DNA of 64,000 bases from CAINVV01 sp963663675 (GTDB lineage Bacteria; Bacteroidota; Bacteroidia; Bacteroidales; Prolixibacteraceae): positions 620,001 through 684,000 of the forward strand of contig OY760498.1 of assembly GCA_963663675.1 (NCBI GenBank). Direction: 5' to 3'. The notes beneath the pieces were generated by a model. That model was not told where the DNA came from. It ran no database searches and saw only the letters and a list, made by a program, of their open reading frames with translations. Below, piece by piece: positions 26,234-36,267 of this stretch. Made by a program: the position numbers and the translations under genes. Within the stretch, counting starts at the first letter, position 1. Every line of letters begins with the position of its first letter.

Positions 26234-26370
26234 ATTTTAGTCATTCAATTTTTTGTAAATCGGATATCAATCTCATTTTCAGGTAATTGATTCTAAAACC
26301 ATTCCTCTGGTTCAATGAGTTCCATTTAGCTGCAACTTAAATAGCCGGTAATCGTACAAAAAGAGTATTA

Positions 26371-26378
26371 TATCTTTG
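26371..26378 (+). promoter_or_regulatory. -7 element TATCTTTG for mrp
   Basis: An exact match to TAnnTTTG about 96 nt before the mrp ATG at 26475, in a 240-bp gap. No TTG at -33. Confidence 0.4.
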
Positions 26379-26474
26379 GAGGTGTTTTGTTGTTACTTTG
26401 TAAAGTGCATGAATACAGCAATATATATAATTAATTAGCAGGGTTTTTGTTTTAATCTTCATAATTTTCATAAG

Positions 26475-27566
26475 ATGGCCATTTTACCAAAAAATATTTC
26501 AGATACTTTAAAGCGTATACACTTTCCGGGATCGGATAAAAATATTGTTGAACTTGAGATGGTTCAGGAAATCCGGATTGCAGGAAATCGGATAAGTTTC
26601 ACCCTTATATTCCAAACGGAGAATGATCCTGCTATAGGGCCGGTTTCTGAAGCCTGCGTGGATGAAATCCGGCGTGAATACGGGAATGATTTTGAAGTTA
26701 CTGTAACTCCCAAGAGTGTAAACAGAATGGCGCCACCGGTGCTCCCTGGGGTGAAGAATATCATAGCCATTGCCTCCGGCAAAGGAGGCGTGGGTAAATC
26801 AACCATGGCTGTAAACCTGGCAGTAGCCCTGGCAAAACATGGAGCCAAAGTCGGCTTGCTGGACGCAGATATTTTTGGTCCTTCCATTCCTAAAATGTTT
26901 GGAGAAGAAGAATCCCGGCCCAATTTTGAAAAAATTGACGGGCGTGACCGAATAGTCCCTATTGAAAAATTCGGGGTGAAATTTTTGTCTATCGGCTTTT
27001 TTGCCAATAAAAATGATGCGCTGATCTGGCGCGGACCTGTTGCATCGAATGCATTGAAACAGCTGATGATGGAAGGCAACTGGGGAGAACTGGATTTTTT
27101 GCTTGTTGATCTCCCACCCGGAACGAGTGATATTCATCTTACTTTGGTTCAGACTGTTGCAGTTACGGCTGCCGTTATTATCACAACGCCGCAGGATGTT
27201 GCCCTGGCAGATGTGGTGAAGGGGGTTTCAATGTTTAACAGCAAATCTATCAATGTTCCGGTTCTCGGAATTATCGAGAATATGTCGTGGTTTACACCAG
27301 CTGAGCTTCCCGAAAGTAAATATTATATTTTTGGTAAAGACGGTGGCAAGGAACTCGCTGAGAAGATGGGTTTACCACTGCTTGGCCAGATCCCCCTGGT
27401 CATCAGTATACGTGAAGGCGGAGACAGCGGTTTGCCCGCTGCCTGGGATGAAGACAGTTTGACAGGTATCGCCTTCGAAAAACTGGCCAGTGAAATGATT
27501 CTTCAACTGGAACACAGAAATATTTATTTTGAACCTACCAAGAAAGTAAAGGTTACCAGGAAGTGA
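26475..27566 (+). CDS. apbC: Iron-sulfur cluster carrier protein, Mrp/ApbC/NBP35 family
   Basis: 363 residues. The N-terminal ~85 residues form a MIP18/DUF59-like domain; then the deviant Walker A ASGKGGVGKSTMAVNLAVALA and the DADIFGPSIPKMFG block. This P-loop ATPase assembles and delivers [4Fe-4S] clusters; the usual CxxC pair at the C-terminus is not obvious here, which is common in some Bacteroidota members. It is followed after 24 bp by porW/sprE. Confidence 0.92.
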   Translation: MAILPKNISDTLKRIHFPGSDKNIVELEMVQEIRIAGNRISFTLIFQTENDPAIGPVSEACVDEIRREYGNDFEVTVTPKSVNRMAPPVLPGVKNIIAIASGKGGVGKSTMAVNLAVALAKHGAKVGLLDADIFGPSIPKMFGEEESRPNFEKIDGRDRIVPIEKFGVKFLSIGFFANKNDALIWRGPVASNALKQLMMEGNWGELDFLLVDLPPGTSDIHLTLVQTVAVTAAVIITTPQDVALADVVKGVSMFNSKSINVPVLGIIENMSWFTPAELPESKYYIFGKDGGKELAEKMGLPLLGQIPLVISIREGGDSGLPAAWDEDSLTGIAFEKLASEMILQLEHRNIYFEPTKKVKVTRK

Positions 27567-27590
27567 TTTTTTCAGCAATTTTGAGTTAAT

Positions 27591-30332
27591 TTGTGTTATA
27601 CATTTATCCGAAATCGCTTGAAGGAACCTGGTTTATATTTAAATTTACTCCTATCACTCTTGTTATTGACTGTTGGATGTTCCACACAGAAGAACACTGG
27701 TGTAACCAGGTCCTACCACAACTTAACGGCAAACTACAACATATACTTTAATGCCAGGGAGAGTGTTAAAGAAGGCCTCAAGCGAATGGAAGATTATGTT
27801 GTTGAAGACTATACGCGGATGTTGCCGGTCTTCCCTGAAACCAATCCGCAGGCAGTGCAGGCAGCTGCTTCAGAAATGGAGTATGCTGTGCAGAAATGCC
27901 TGAAACTGATTGAATTTCACTCTATTACAGCCAGACCCAGACGAAAGGCCAATAATTCTGAAAAATACAAGGAATTTGCTTCAAAAAGCGAATACAACAA
28001 ATGGGTGGACGACACTTACCTGTTAATGGGACAGGCAAGTTATTATTTGCAGGATTTTCATAAAGCCGGGGAGAGTTTCAATTATATTTTGCGCAATTTC
28101 CCCAAGGAGTCCACCAAAAATCCAGCTTATCTCTGGTTGTCCAGATGTTATATTGAAACCGGCGAGTATGATAAAGCCCTGGAAATTTTCAGGTTGCTCG
28201 AACGCGACGGAAGTTTGCCTGATTATTTAAAAAGGGATCTTCTGCTCGTTAAGGCCTATTATAACATCCTGAACGAAAACAAAAAGGAAGCTGTTTCCAA
28301 TCTTATCCTGGCCCAGAAATTCAAAATGAACCGCAAGGAGAGGGGGAGGTATAATTTTATCCTGGCTCAAATGTACCTCGTTCAAAATCAGGAAGAAGAA
28401 GCAATTGCGGCTTTCAATAGGGTAGTGAAGGCAAAACCTTCATTCCGCATGACTTTTGAGGCAAAAATTTCATTGATTGAACTGTCAAAAAGCAGTCCGG
28501 AGGAGATAAATCTTGCGCTTAAAAAAATGATCAGGAATGGAGACAATCAGCAATTCCTCGACAGGATTTATTATGCCAAGGGTAATGTCGCGCTTAAATC
28601 CAATCTTAAGAAAGAGGCCATCACCGATTTTCAAACTTCAGTGCAGTACAGCCTCGGGAACAACAATCAAAGAGCACTTTCCAGCCTGACTGTTGCCCGT
28701 CTCTTTTTTGAGGAGAACAATTACAAGCTTTCTTATTGTTATTATGATAGTGCATTGGCAGTTATTGATCAAAACTACCCCAATTACGATGAGATAGTGA
28801 GTAAGACCAATGGGTTTGCCGCCCTCCTGAAGAATCTTGATACAATAACAAGGGAGGATAGTCTTCAACGGGTGGCTCTGATGCCTGAACAGGAAAGGAT
28901 CGCCTATATAAACACCCTGATTGCCAAGATTACTGAGGAGGAAAGTAAGCAGCAGAGACTGGCGCAGGAGGAACAAATCAGTCAGAATTATTACAGAAGT
29001 CAGCAATACAGGACTTCATCCTTCAGAAACAATGATGCAAATAACAGTAACTGGTATTTTTACAATCCGGTAACAGCCGGGATAGGCAAAACCGAATTCC
29101 AGCAAGTATGGGGCAAAAGGCGACTGGAAGATAACTGGCGAAGAAAAAACAAAATATCCCTGAATCCGGAAGAGGTGGATCAAGCTGATGCAACCGACGA
29201 GACCCAAAAGAAGAAGGAAGATGCAAACCCGAAGGAGTCAAACCCAAAGACCGTGAAATATTACCTGGGGAACCTGCCCCTGACCGATTCTTTGATGCAG
29301 GCATCTAATGAACGGATCAAATCATCACTTTTCGCTGCGGGAAGAATATATTTGAGCATACTCAATGACCAACCCCGCGCTATTGCTCTCTTTGAAGAAC
29401 TTAACAAGAGATTCCCTGCAAGTATCTATGAGTTGTCTACATGGATTGAGTTCCATAAAATGAAGTACAAGACAGATGTTTATTTCGCCGACATTACCAC
29501 AAGGTACCCTGAATCCAACTACGCGAAATTCCTGGTTAATCCGAATTTTTTCAGTGAGCTGGAAAATACAAAACAGGTAAGGGAACGCAAATACGAAGAG
29601 GCTGCTACCCTGTACCGGAAGGGTGAATACACTGCAGCCGGCAAACTGGCCACGGAAGTACTTGCACTTCAGCCGGACAGCCTGCTGTTGCCAAAAGTTA
29701 AATATATCGATATGATTGCCAGGGGGAAAGATGCCTCCCGGGACGAATTTTCAAAAATGCTGGACAAATACCTGTCAGACTTCCCTGGTTCACCGGCAAA
29801 CCCGACAATCAAAAAGATACTGGACCTTATCAGGCTTAATTCGCTGGCAGAACTTGAAAAAATGATTGCAAAAGCGGATTCTGCCGGAATCAATGCAATT
29901 CAGGATCAAAAGACCAGGATGGCGGATGATCCATTCGGTGGTAAGTACTCCTACGATGAAGACCTTTTTCACTATTTTGTTATTTCATTTCCATCGGATG
30001 CAAATATTGATGTTAACCGCCTGATATTTGATATTGCCAATTTTAACATAGACTATTATACATCCTTCGATTTTGATATCGAAGAGATAAAACTGAATGA
30101 AAAAACATCCCTTGTCGTAGTACGTAGCCTGCCTTCCAAGGAGGAAGGACTTGGTTATTTTGGAACCATCATTAAACAGAAGTGGGTGTTTAAATCACTG
30201 AAAGATGTTGACTATCATTATTTTATAGCGTCTTCTTCCAATTATAGGAGAGTGATTGCAGATCAGGATCTATTGGATTATTTAAGATTTTTCGTCAAGA
30301 ATTACAGTAAGAATTCCGCCCCTGCCAGGTAG
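27591..30332 (+). CDS. porW: Type IX secretion/gliding TPR lipoprotein PorW/SprE
   Basis: About 913 residues, starting at TTG 27591 or, giving a neater signal peptide, TTG 27618; no ATG fits. The lipoprotein signal ends LLTVGCS. The protein is mostly TPR-like helices (LKRMEDYVVEDYTRMLPVF, YLWLSRCYIETGEYDKALEIF, GRYNFILAQMYLVQNQEEEAIAAFNR). Length, the 'RSYHNLTANYNIYFN' opening of the mature protein and the TPR architecture fit PorW (Porphyromonas)/SprE (Flavobacterium). That protein links the PorK/N ring to the T9SS translocon. It lies apart from the main gld locus, which is usual. Confidence 0.88.
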   Translation: MCYTFIRNRLKEPGLYLNLLLSLLLLTVGCSTQKNTGVTRSYHNLTANYNIYFNARESVKEGLKRMEDYVVEDYTRMLPVFPETNPQAVQAAASEMEYAVQKCLKLIEFHSITARPRRKANNSEKYKEFASKSEYNKWVDDTYLLMGQASYYLQDFHKAGESFNYILRNFPKESTKNPAYLWLSRCYIETGEYDKALEIFRLLERDGSLPDYLKRDLLLVKAYYNILNENKKEAVSNLILAQKFKMNRKERGRYNFILAQMYLVQNQEEEAIAAFNRVVKAKPSFRMTFEAKISLIELSKSSPEEINLALKKMIRNGDNQQFLDRIYYAKGNVALKSNLKKEAITDFQTSVQYSLGNNNQRALSSLTVARLFFEENNYKLSYCYYDSALAVIDQNYPNYDEIVSKTNGFAALLKNLDTITREDSLQRVALMPEQERIAYINTLIAKITEEESKQQRLAQEEQISQNYYRSQQYRTSSFRNNDANNSNWYFYNPVTAGIGKTEFQQVWGKRRLEDNWRRKNKISLNPEEVDQADATDETQKKKEDANPKESNPKTVKYYLGNLPLTDSLMQASNERIKSSLFAAGRIYLSILNDQPRAIALFEELNKRFPASIYELSTWIEFHKMKYKTDVYFADITTRYPESNYAKFLVNPNFFSELENTKQVRERKYEEAATLYRKGEYTAAGKLATEVLALQPDSLLLPKVKYIDMIARGKDASRDEFSKMLDKYLSDFPGSPANPTIKKILDLIRLNSLAELEKMIAKADSAGINAIQDQKTRMADDPFGGKYSYDEDLFHYFVISFPSDANIDVNRLIFDIANFNIDYYTSFDFDIEEIKLNEKTSLVVVRSLPSKEEGLGYFGTIIKQKWVFKSLKDVDYHYFIASSSNYRRVIADQDLLDYLRFFVKNYSKNSAPAR

Positions 30333-30396
30333 CAGCCGGAATCGTACGAATGTGCCAGATATTCTCTATTAACTGCCTGATAATTATTAAATTACA

Positions 30397-31107
30397 TTAA
30401 AACTGCAACAGGAAACTCAGGTTGTCAACAGCACTTAGTTCCACTGGGACTTCTCCTTTTAGGAAGATTCTGACAGTTTTTGTTCCTATGAGTGATAATT
30501 GTGATCCTTCCCTGCGGAGCATGGTCCCTTCCCGTAGGCCAACCACATAAGTACCAGGGTTTATTTCAAGGAATTCCCCGATGCGTTGTTCCCTGGTTTC
30601 CCCACCGTGCCCTTCAGGGTTTTTGTCGAGATAGTGAGGATTGATCTGGAATGGCACCAGGTTAAGGCAGTCAAATCCCCTGGGATCGATGATTGGCATG
30701 TCGTTGGTTGTTCGTAAGGTCGGACAGGCTACATTCGATCCTGCACTCCATCCTATAAAGGGGATTCCTGCCAGGACCTTCTCCCTGATCACCGGGAAAA
30801 TTCCCGAGTCATTCATCATTCTGACCAGCTGCCAGGTATTTCCTCCTCCTATGACAATCGCTTCCGCTTCCCTGATTGCCTGTAGCGGATCAGGTGCATG
30901 GTGAATGCTTGTAACCGGATGGCCCATTTCAGAAAACCGTTCCTTCACCCTGGCTTCATATTCATCAAATGAGAAAGTGACGGCTGCATAAGGAATAAAT
31001 ATGGTCTTAAGAGGTTGATTTCCAAGGAATTTTTTTATTTCGGGGACAGGATAGCGGAGATATTCTTCTCCTGCCATGGTGGAGTTACTGATTAATAAAA
31101 GTCTCAT
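30397..31107 (-). CDS. pepE: Dipeptidase E (peptidase S51)
   Basis: 236 residues, full length. The S51 motif is GWSAGSNVACPTLRTTNDMP, with the nucleophile Ser in GWSAGSN, preceded by IVIGGGNTWQLVR (oxyanion-hole Gly region), and the catalytic His in INPHYLD. PepE cleaves Asp-X dipeptides in the cytoplasm. It converges on porW with a 64-bp gap that has no clear hairpin. Confidence 0.92.
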   Translation of the reverse strand: MRLLLISNSTMAGEEYLRYPVPEIKKFLGNQPLKTIFIPYAAVTFSFDEYEARVKERFSEMGHPVTSIHHAPDPLQAIREAEAIVIGGGNTWQLVRMMNDSGIFPVIREKVLAGIPFIGWSAGSNVACPTLRTTNDMPIIDPRGFDCLNLVPFQINPHYLDKNPEGHGGETREQRIGEFLEINPGTYVVGLREGTMLRREGSQLSLIGTKTVRIFLKGEVPVELSAVDNLSFLLQF

Positions 31108-31390
31108 ATTCAGAAAGATATTTGGCGCTAATTTAAGAAATTTGCGGATGGAACCTGGTTTGCTTTATTGTAATTTTTTTTGACCAAAAACACTCCTGAT
31201 TTCTCCGAATTTTTATACATCTGAGTCTAAAAAGCGTTTATTTAAAACCAAATTCTCTGTTTTTTCGTATATTAAGGATGAAAAAAGGTATTTGAAATTT
31301 GCTTTTACAACATCCAGTGGGATAAATAAATATTTTTACCCCGCTAAATTTTTTCAATATTATAAGATGGGAAAAACGAAGAGTCCGGTC

Positions 31391-32905
31391 ATGATCAAAA
31401 AGATTCTGATTGCAAACCGGGGAGAGATCGCAGTGCGAATTATGCGATCCTGCCGGGAAATGGGAATCGAAACAGTGGCCGTTTACAGTGATGCTGATCG
31501 CTCATCACTGCATGTCCGTTATGCAACCGAGGCATATCACATTGGACCAAGTGCATCCTCCGAAAGTTATCTGCGAATGGATAAAATACTTGATGTTGCC
31601 CGTATTTCAGGAGCAGATGCCATTCATCCCGGTTATGGGTTCCTTTCAGAAAATTCACAGTTTGCCAGGAAATGTAAAGAGGCAGGAGTAATATTTATAG
31701 GCCCATCTGCAGAATCCATTGAAGCGATGGGTGACAAAATTAGTGCCAGGAAGAGGATGATAGAGGCCAATGTTCCGGTTGTTCCCGGAACCACGGAAAA
31801 AATAGTTGACGAGGAAGAGGCGATAAAGATCATCAGGGGTATAGGATTGCCGGTAATGATCAAAGCTTCGGCCGGCGGCGGCGGCAAGGGAATGCGGCTG
31901 GTAAGAAAGGAAGAAGACATCAAGGCAGCGATAAGGAGTGCACAATCGGAAGCAAAGACAGCTTTCGGTGACGACGCACTTTATATTGAAAAATACATTG
32001 AATCCCCTCATCACATTGAATTCCAGGTTCTTGCCGACAGGCATGGAGATGCGGTTCATCTTTTTGAAAGGGAGTGTTCAGTTCAGCGCCGTCATCAGAA
32101 AGTTATCGAAGAGACACCATCGCCGATTATGACCCCTGAAATCAGGGAGAAAATGGGAGCATGTGCCGTCGCTGCTGCAAAAGCTGCCAATTATGAAGGA
32201 GCTGGTACCATTGAATTTATCGTTGACGATCAGCTAAATTTCTATTTTCTGGAAATGAATACCCGTTTACAGGTAGAACATCCCATTACCGAGCGTGTTG
32301 TAGGAGTTGACCTGGTAAGAGAACAGATCCGCGTTGCTGAAGGGCATCCACTCCCTTTCAGACAAAAGGACCTTAAAATGAACGGTCACTCCATGGAATG
32401 CAGGATCTATGCAGAGGATACCGACAACAATTTCATGCCGAATCCTGGCAAGATTACCCATATCACTGAGCCGATGGGACTGGGCGTACGTTGCGACGGA
32501 TATATTCACGAAGGATACGTCATCCCGATTTATTACGATCCTATGATCAGCAAGCTGATCATCTGGGGAAGAACACGACAGGAGGTAATTGAAAGAATGC
32601 GCCGAGCATTGTATGAATACAAAATTTCCGGTGTAAAAACGTCCATCAAATATCTGCTGAAAATTATGGAGACCCCGGATTTCAGAAACGGGACCTACAA
32701 TACCCATTTCATCGAGAAAAACGAGGAGTTCCTGAAAGGGAAAGTCATTTGTGACAAACATTGTGAAGATATTGCCCTCATAGCAGCATTTATTGAGCAT
32801 ACTTCACGGTTGCACCAAACCAAACAGGTGGTTCACCATGAACGGGCTGCGGGTGTCAAGGGATGGAAGCACCGGGGCAGAAGGGCCGGGATGCAACGGC
32901 TTTAA
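31391..32905 (+). CDS. accC: Biotin carboxylase subunit of an acyl-CoA carboxylase
   Basis: 504 residues from ATG 31391 (MIKKILIANRGEIAVRI), the family start; the frame extends upstream to 31292 without conservation. ATP-grasp features are KASAGGGGKGMRLV and EMNTRLQVEHPITE, with RECSVQRRHQKVIEE. It carboxylates biotin using ATP and bicarbonate. The two downstream genes encode the biotin carrier and a carboxyltransferase, so this is most likely the biotin carboxylase of propionyl-CoA carboxylase rather than of fatty acid synthesis. The last ~30 residues are poorly conserved-looking and Arg/Lys-rich. Confidence 0.93.
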   Translation: MIKKILIANRGEIAVRIMRSCREMGIETVAVYSDADRSSLHVRYATEAYHIGPSASSESYLRMDKILDVARISGADAIHPGYGFLSENSQFARKCKEAGVIFIGPSAESIEAMGDKISARKRMIEANVPVVPGTTEKIVDEEEAIKIIRGIGLPVMIKASAGGGGKGMRLVRKEEDIKAAIRSAQSEAKTAFGDDALYIEKYIESPHHIEFQVLADRHGDAVHLFERECSVQRRHQKVIEETPSPIMTPEIREKMGACAVAAAKAANYEGAGTIEFIVDDQLNFYFLEMNTRLQVEHPITERVVGVDLVREQIRVAEGHPLPFRQKDLKMNGHSMECRIYAEDTDNNFMPNPGKITHITEPMGLGVRCDGYIHEGYVIPIYYDPMISKLIIWGRTRQEVIERMRRALYEYKISGVKTSIKYLLKIMETPDFRNGTYNTHFIEKNEEFLKGKVICDKHCEDIALIAAFIEHTSRLHQTKQVVHHERAAGVKGWKHRGRRAGMQRL

Positions 32906-33075
32906 CCGGGAATGGCCGGCAGAGAGGCTTATCGGTGCCGTTGTTTTGAGAAGTTAAACATGATGCTGATTCTCCCTGTTAATAGTCAGTTTTGGCCGCA
33001 AATGCTTTCAGATATATGTTTTGATTTGGATGGAATGTTAATGAAATTACAATACATAAAAAATATTTTACCGAT

Positions 33076-33603
33076 ATGAATCAACTCGAATTTAAGGTAA
33101 ATGATCACAATTCGGTTGTTAAGGAAATCAAGCGAAAGGGAAACTTTGTAACCATTTCCATTGACAATAAAATTTATGAAGTTGACATTGAAAAAGTTAG
33201 CGGAGAAGAGTATTCCATCCTTACCGGAGGAAAGTCTTACAATGTGGAAGTGATTGCTACTGAAGATCCGAAGGTTTATCGTGTCAATACAATTTATTTT
33301 GGGTTCGATGTCGCTGTCAACGATGCGGAAACCCGCTACAAGCTGAAAAGCAAGAGCAAAGGCGGAGATGGCACTACTGATACCATCAAGGCACCGATGC
33401 CCGGGAAAGTTGTAAAAGTGCTGGTTCAAAAAGGAGAACATGTTGAAAAGGGGCAGACTGTTGTGATTCTTGCAGCCATGAAGATGGAAAGTGAATACAA
33501 GGCCGGATGCAGTGGCATAGTATCAAGGGTGGCAGTCAAGGAAGGTGATACGGTAGACGGAAACCAACTGATGATCATAATTGGGAAAGACACAAAGAAA
33601 TAG
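33076..33603 (+). CDS. Biotin carboxyl carrier protein subunit
   Basis: 175 residues. The C-terminal ~75 residues form a biotinyl domain: APMPGKVVKVLVQKGEHVEKG and ILAAMKMESEYKAG, with the biotinylated Lys in AMKM. The N-terminal ~95 residues may contact the partner subunits. It carries carboxybiotin between the carboxylase upstream (170-bp gap) and the carboxyltransferase downstream (148-bp gap). Confidence 0.92.
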   Translation: MNQLEFKVNDHNSVVKEIKRKGNFVTISIDNKIYEVDIEKVSGEEYSILTGGKSYNVEVIATEDPKVYRVNTIYFGFDVAVNDAETRYKLKSKSKGGDGTTDTIKAPMPGKVVKVLVQKGEHVEKGQTVVILAAMKMESEYKAGCSGIVSRVAVKEGDTVDGNQLMIIIGKDTKK

Positions 33604-33665
33604 CAAGAATGACGTAACTGGTCCTTGAGAAATTTCAGGACATGACTGAAATACAGGATGGAGAA

Positions 33666-33681
33666 ATCCGGTTAACCGGAT
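33666..33681. repeat. 16-bp perfect palindrome between the BCCP and carboxyltransferase genes
   Basis: ATCCGGTTAACCGGAT reads the same on both strands. It lies 70 bp upstream of the carboxyltransferase ATG, with a smaller 7-bp hairpin just before (33632-33652). It could be an operator or an RNA processing hairpin. Confidence 0.45.
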
Positions 33682-33751
33682 AAGTGTTAACAGGGGTAGG
33701 AATGTAAAGTTCTCATAAAAAATAGATTAACCGTATTATTTTCACAAAAAT

Positions 33752-35281
33752 ATGATTGACAAATTCAAAGAACTGGAAAGAAGAAATCTTGAGGCAGAAG
33801 CCGGAGGCGGTCAGGACCGTATAGACAGACAACATGCTGCCGGCAGGAAAACGGCCAGGGAACGACTGTACGACCTGGTAGACCCCGGATCATTTGTGGA
33901 GTTCGATAAATTTGTAGCACACCGGAATCATGATTTTGACATGGATAAATCGATTATTTCGGGTGATGGTGTCGTGACAGGCTATGGGAAGATCGATGGC
34001 CGTATGGTATATCTGTATGCCCAGGATTTTACCGTGTTTGGTGGTACTATGAGCCGTACCAATGCTGATAAAATCTGCAAGATAATGGATCTTGCCATGA
34101 ATATGGGAGCTCCCGTTATCGGACTGAATGACTCTGGGGGAGCACGCATCCAGGAAGGCGTACAAAGCCTTGCGGGATATGCTGATATTTTCTACCGCAA
34201 TGTAATGAGTTCGGGAGTGATCCCGCAAATATCAGCTATTCTGGGCCCCTGTGCCGGTGGTGCAGTTTATTCACCTGCCATTACAGACTTTATTGTGATG
34301 GTAAAGGAATCCAGCTATATGTTTGTTACAGGTCCTGATGTCGTTAAAGAAGTAACGCATGAAGAGGTAACCAAAGAAGAACTCGGCGGATCTGTCACAC
34401 ATGGAAGTAAAAGCGGTGTCACACATCTTACTGCCGACGATGATGAACATGCCATGCTAATGATTCGTGAATTGTTCAGTTATCTGCCTTCCAATAACAT
34501 GGAAGACCCACCCTTCGTTCAGACTACCGATGATATTAACCGCGAGGAACCCGATCTTGACCTGTTAATTCCGGCCGATCCAAATAAACCATACGACATG
34601 AGGGAGCTGATCGACAAGATTGTCGACAATGGCCACTTTTTCGAAATACAATCGGCTTATGCGCCCAATATTCTTATAGGTTTTGCCAGGATGGGCGGCC
34701 GTAGTGTTGGGATCGTGGCTAATCAACCGTCCTATCTTGCAGGGGTGTTGGATATAAACTCCTCCGTGAAAGCTGCTCGTTTCGTACGCTTCTGTGATGC
34801 TTTCAATATCCCGATTATCACCTTGGTTGACGTACCCGGATTTCTGCCCGGAACCACACAGGAATATGGTGGCATCATCCGTCACGGAGCCAAACTGCTG
34901 TATGCCTTTGCTGAAGCTACTGTGCCTAAAATAACCATGATTACCAGGAAAGCTTATGGTGGTGCATACGACGTGATGAGCAGCAAGCACATCGGCGGAG
35001 ACGTCAATTTTGCCTACCCGTCGGCTGAAATTGCGGTAATGGGAGCCGACGGTGCGGTTCGAATCATCCACCGTGACAAGCTGGATCCGGATCAGAGAGC
35101 AGAAGCAGTGGAAAATTACAGGGATACCTTCTCTAATCCATATAAAGCTGCTGAATTGGGATATATTGATGATGTCATCTATCCCCGCCATACACGTATC
35201 AAATTGATACAGGCGCTTGAAATGACCCAGAACAAGCACAAAACCAATCCTCTTAAGAAACACGGAAACATACCGTTATAA
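33752..35281 (+). CDS. pccB: Acyl-CoA carboxylase carboxyltransferase subunit (propionyl-CoA type)
   Basis: 509 residues of the carboxyltransferase (crotonase-like) family: KTARERLYDLVDPGSFVEFD, the acyl-CoA site GLNDSGGARIQEGVQSL, ILGPCAGGAVYSPA, and the biotin site VPGFLPGTTQEYGGIIRHGAKLL-type stretch followed by RKAYGGAYDVM. It moves the carboxyl from biotin to propionyl-CoA, giving methylmalonyl-CoA. The same family also serves Na+-pumping methylmalonyl-CoA decarboxylase (MmdA); the neighbouring biotin carboxylase gene favours a carboxylase. The gene ends at a large inverted repeat. Confidence 0.93.
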   Translation: MIDKFKELERRNLEAEAGGGQDRIDRQHAAGRKTARERLYDLVDPGSFVEFDKFVAHRNHDFDMDKSIISGDGVVTGYGKIDGRMVYLYAQDFTVFGGTMSRTNADKICKIMDLAMNMGAPVIGLNDSGGARIQEGVQSLAGYADIFYRNVMSSGVIPQISAILGPCAGGAVYSPAITDFIVMVKESSYMFVTGPDVVKEVTHEEVTKEELGGSVTHGSKSGVTHLTADDDEHAMLMIRELFSYLPSNNMEDPPFVQTTDDINREEPDLDLLIPADPNKPYDMRELIDKIVDNGHFFEIQSAYAPNILIGFARMGGRSVGIVANQPSYLAGVLDINSSVKAARFVRFCDAFNIPIITLVDVPGFLPGTTQEYGGIIRHGAKLLYAFAEATVPKITMITRKAYGGAYDVMSSKHIGGDVNFAYPSAEIAVMGADGAVRIIHRDKLDPDQRAEAVENYRDTFSNPYKAAELGYIDDVIYPRHTRIKLIQALEMTQNKHKTNPLKKHGNIPL

Positions 35282-35282
35282 A

Positions 35283-35363
35283 AACACCAACACCCTCAAG
35301 GTTGTAATACCCTCAAGGTTGGTACAACCTTGAGGGTATTACAACCTTGAGGGTGTTGGTGTT
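35283..35363. terminator. 39-bp perfect inverted repeat (bidirectional terminator-like)
   Basis: Arms 35283-35321 and 35325-35363 are exact complements with a 3-nt loop. Each arm contains the unit ACCCTCAAGGTTG twice, so the element is itself a tandem repeat. It fills the gap between the convergent carboxyltransferase and outer-membrane protein genes and overlaps the latter's stop codon. It is far longer than an ordinary terminator. Confidence 0.8.
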
Positions 35364-36267
35364 ACCAGCTGATAATTCCGATTCCGAAAGTAAACGGGTT
35401 CATAGCCGGACCTCTTCCATCCTTGAAGAATGACGTGAAATAGTAGGTGCCAAAAACGGAAACGCCCTTGTACCCGATTCGTGCCGTTCCTCCTCCACGA
35501 AATGGACTGATATTAAAATCATCATGATCCTTTGTCTTGGTTCCGTCAATCTTGACTTTCGTATGCGATCCCATCTTGATTCCCCCAATCAGACCAAAAT
35601 TGACCCATAATCCTGATGTTTTTGGTAATTGAAACTCAAGCAACAATGGAACAGTCAGGTAACCTGTAGACAGTTTTGTCTTTTTAAGGTTGGGTTCTGT
35701 TATTGGAACAGGAACAGCATATCCATTCTCATTTTTAATGGTAAAAGGATTTGAGAATCGGTAGTCATTGAAGTTTAGTCCTAAACCGGTGACCATTCCA
35801 ATTTTATTATTATGTTTCTGAAGTCCGAAACTCAATTTAAACAGGTTGATATTGACCTCCATTGATTTGTTGTGATTAAGATCCATGAAATTGGCGGTGG
35901 AATAACCAGTGTAATCTACGTTGGCAAATGAGTTGACCCCCATCTCAAAAAACATCCAGTGGCCTTTGAATTTTGGATCATGGCCAGTCCAGTGCTTGAA
36001 TTCTTCATCATCCAGCTGATCATATTTGATAGAAGAACCGCTATGCCCTTCAGCAATCACCATAGTTTTTCTGCCAAACCTTATTTTTACTGTGTCCTTG
36101 TAATTATCCCGTATGTCAATGGAGTTATCACCTATTTTTATGTCAGTTTTTTCATCGTTTTCAACGACTGTAACCATGTTTTTCCCAAGAACTTTGACAC
36201 GGACGGTATCCTGAGCACTGACTCCCATTGCAAAAACTATTGTTAAAAAGAAAAATATTGTTCTCAT
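35362..36267 (-). CDS. Outer-membrane beta-barrel protein
   Basis: 301 residues: signal peptide (MRTIFFFLTIVFAMGVSAQ), a ~90-residue periplasmic N-terminal part rich in charged beta-strands (TVRVKVLGKNMVTVVEND, DTVKIRFGRKTMVIAE), then alternating amphipathic strands with aromatic girdles that end in a barrel-like C-terminus (PFTFGIGIISW). It resembles the PorT/OMP_b-brl class. It lies downstream of the sigma/anti-sigma pair, so it may be their regulatory target or sensor. The stop codon is inside the long inverted repeat. Confidence 0.75.
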   Translation of the reverse strand: MRTIFFFLTIVFAMGVSAQDTVRVKVLGKNMVTVVENDEKTDIKIGDNSIDIRDNYKDTVKIRFGRKTMVIAEGHSGSSIKYDQLDDEEFKHWTGHDPKFKGHWMFFEMGVNSFANVDYTGYSTANFMDLNHNKSMEVNINLFKLSFGLQKHNNKIGMVTGLGLNFNDYRFSNPFTIKNENGYAVPVPITEPNLKKTKLSTGYLTVPLLLEFQLPKTSGLWVNFGLIGGIKMGSHTKVKIDGTKTKDHDDFNISPFRGGGTARIGYKGVSVFGTYYFTSFFKDGRGPAMNPFTFGIGIISW

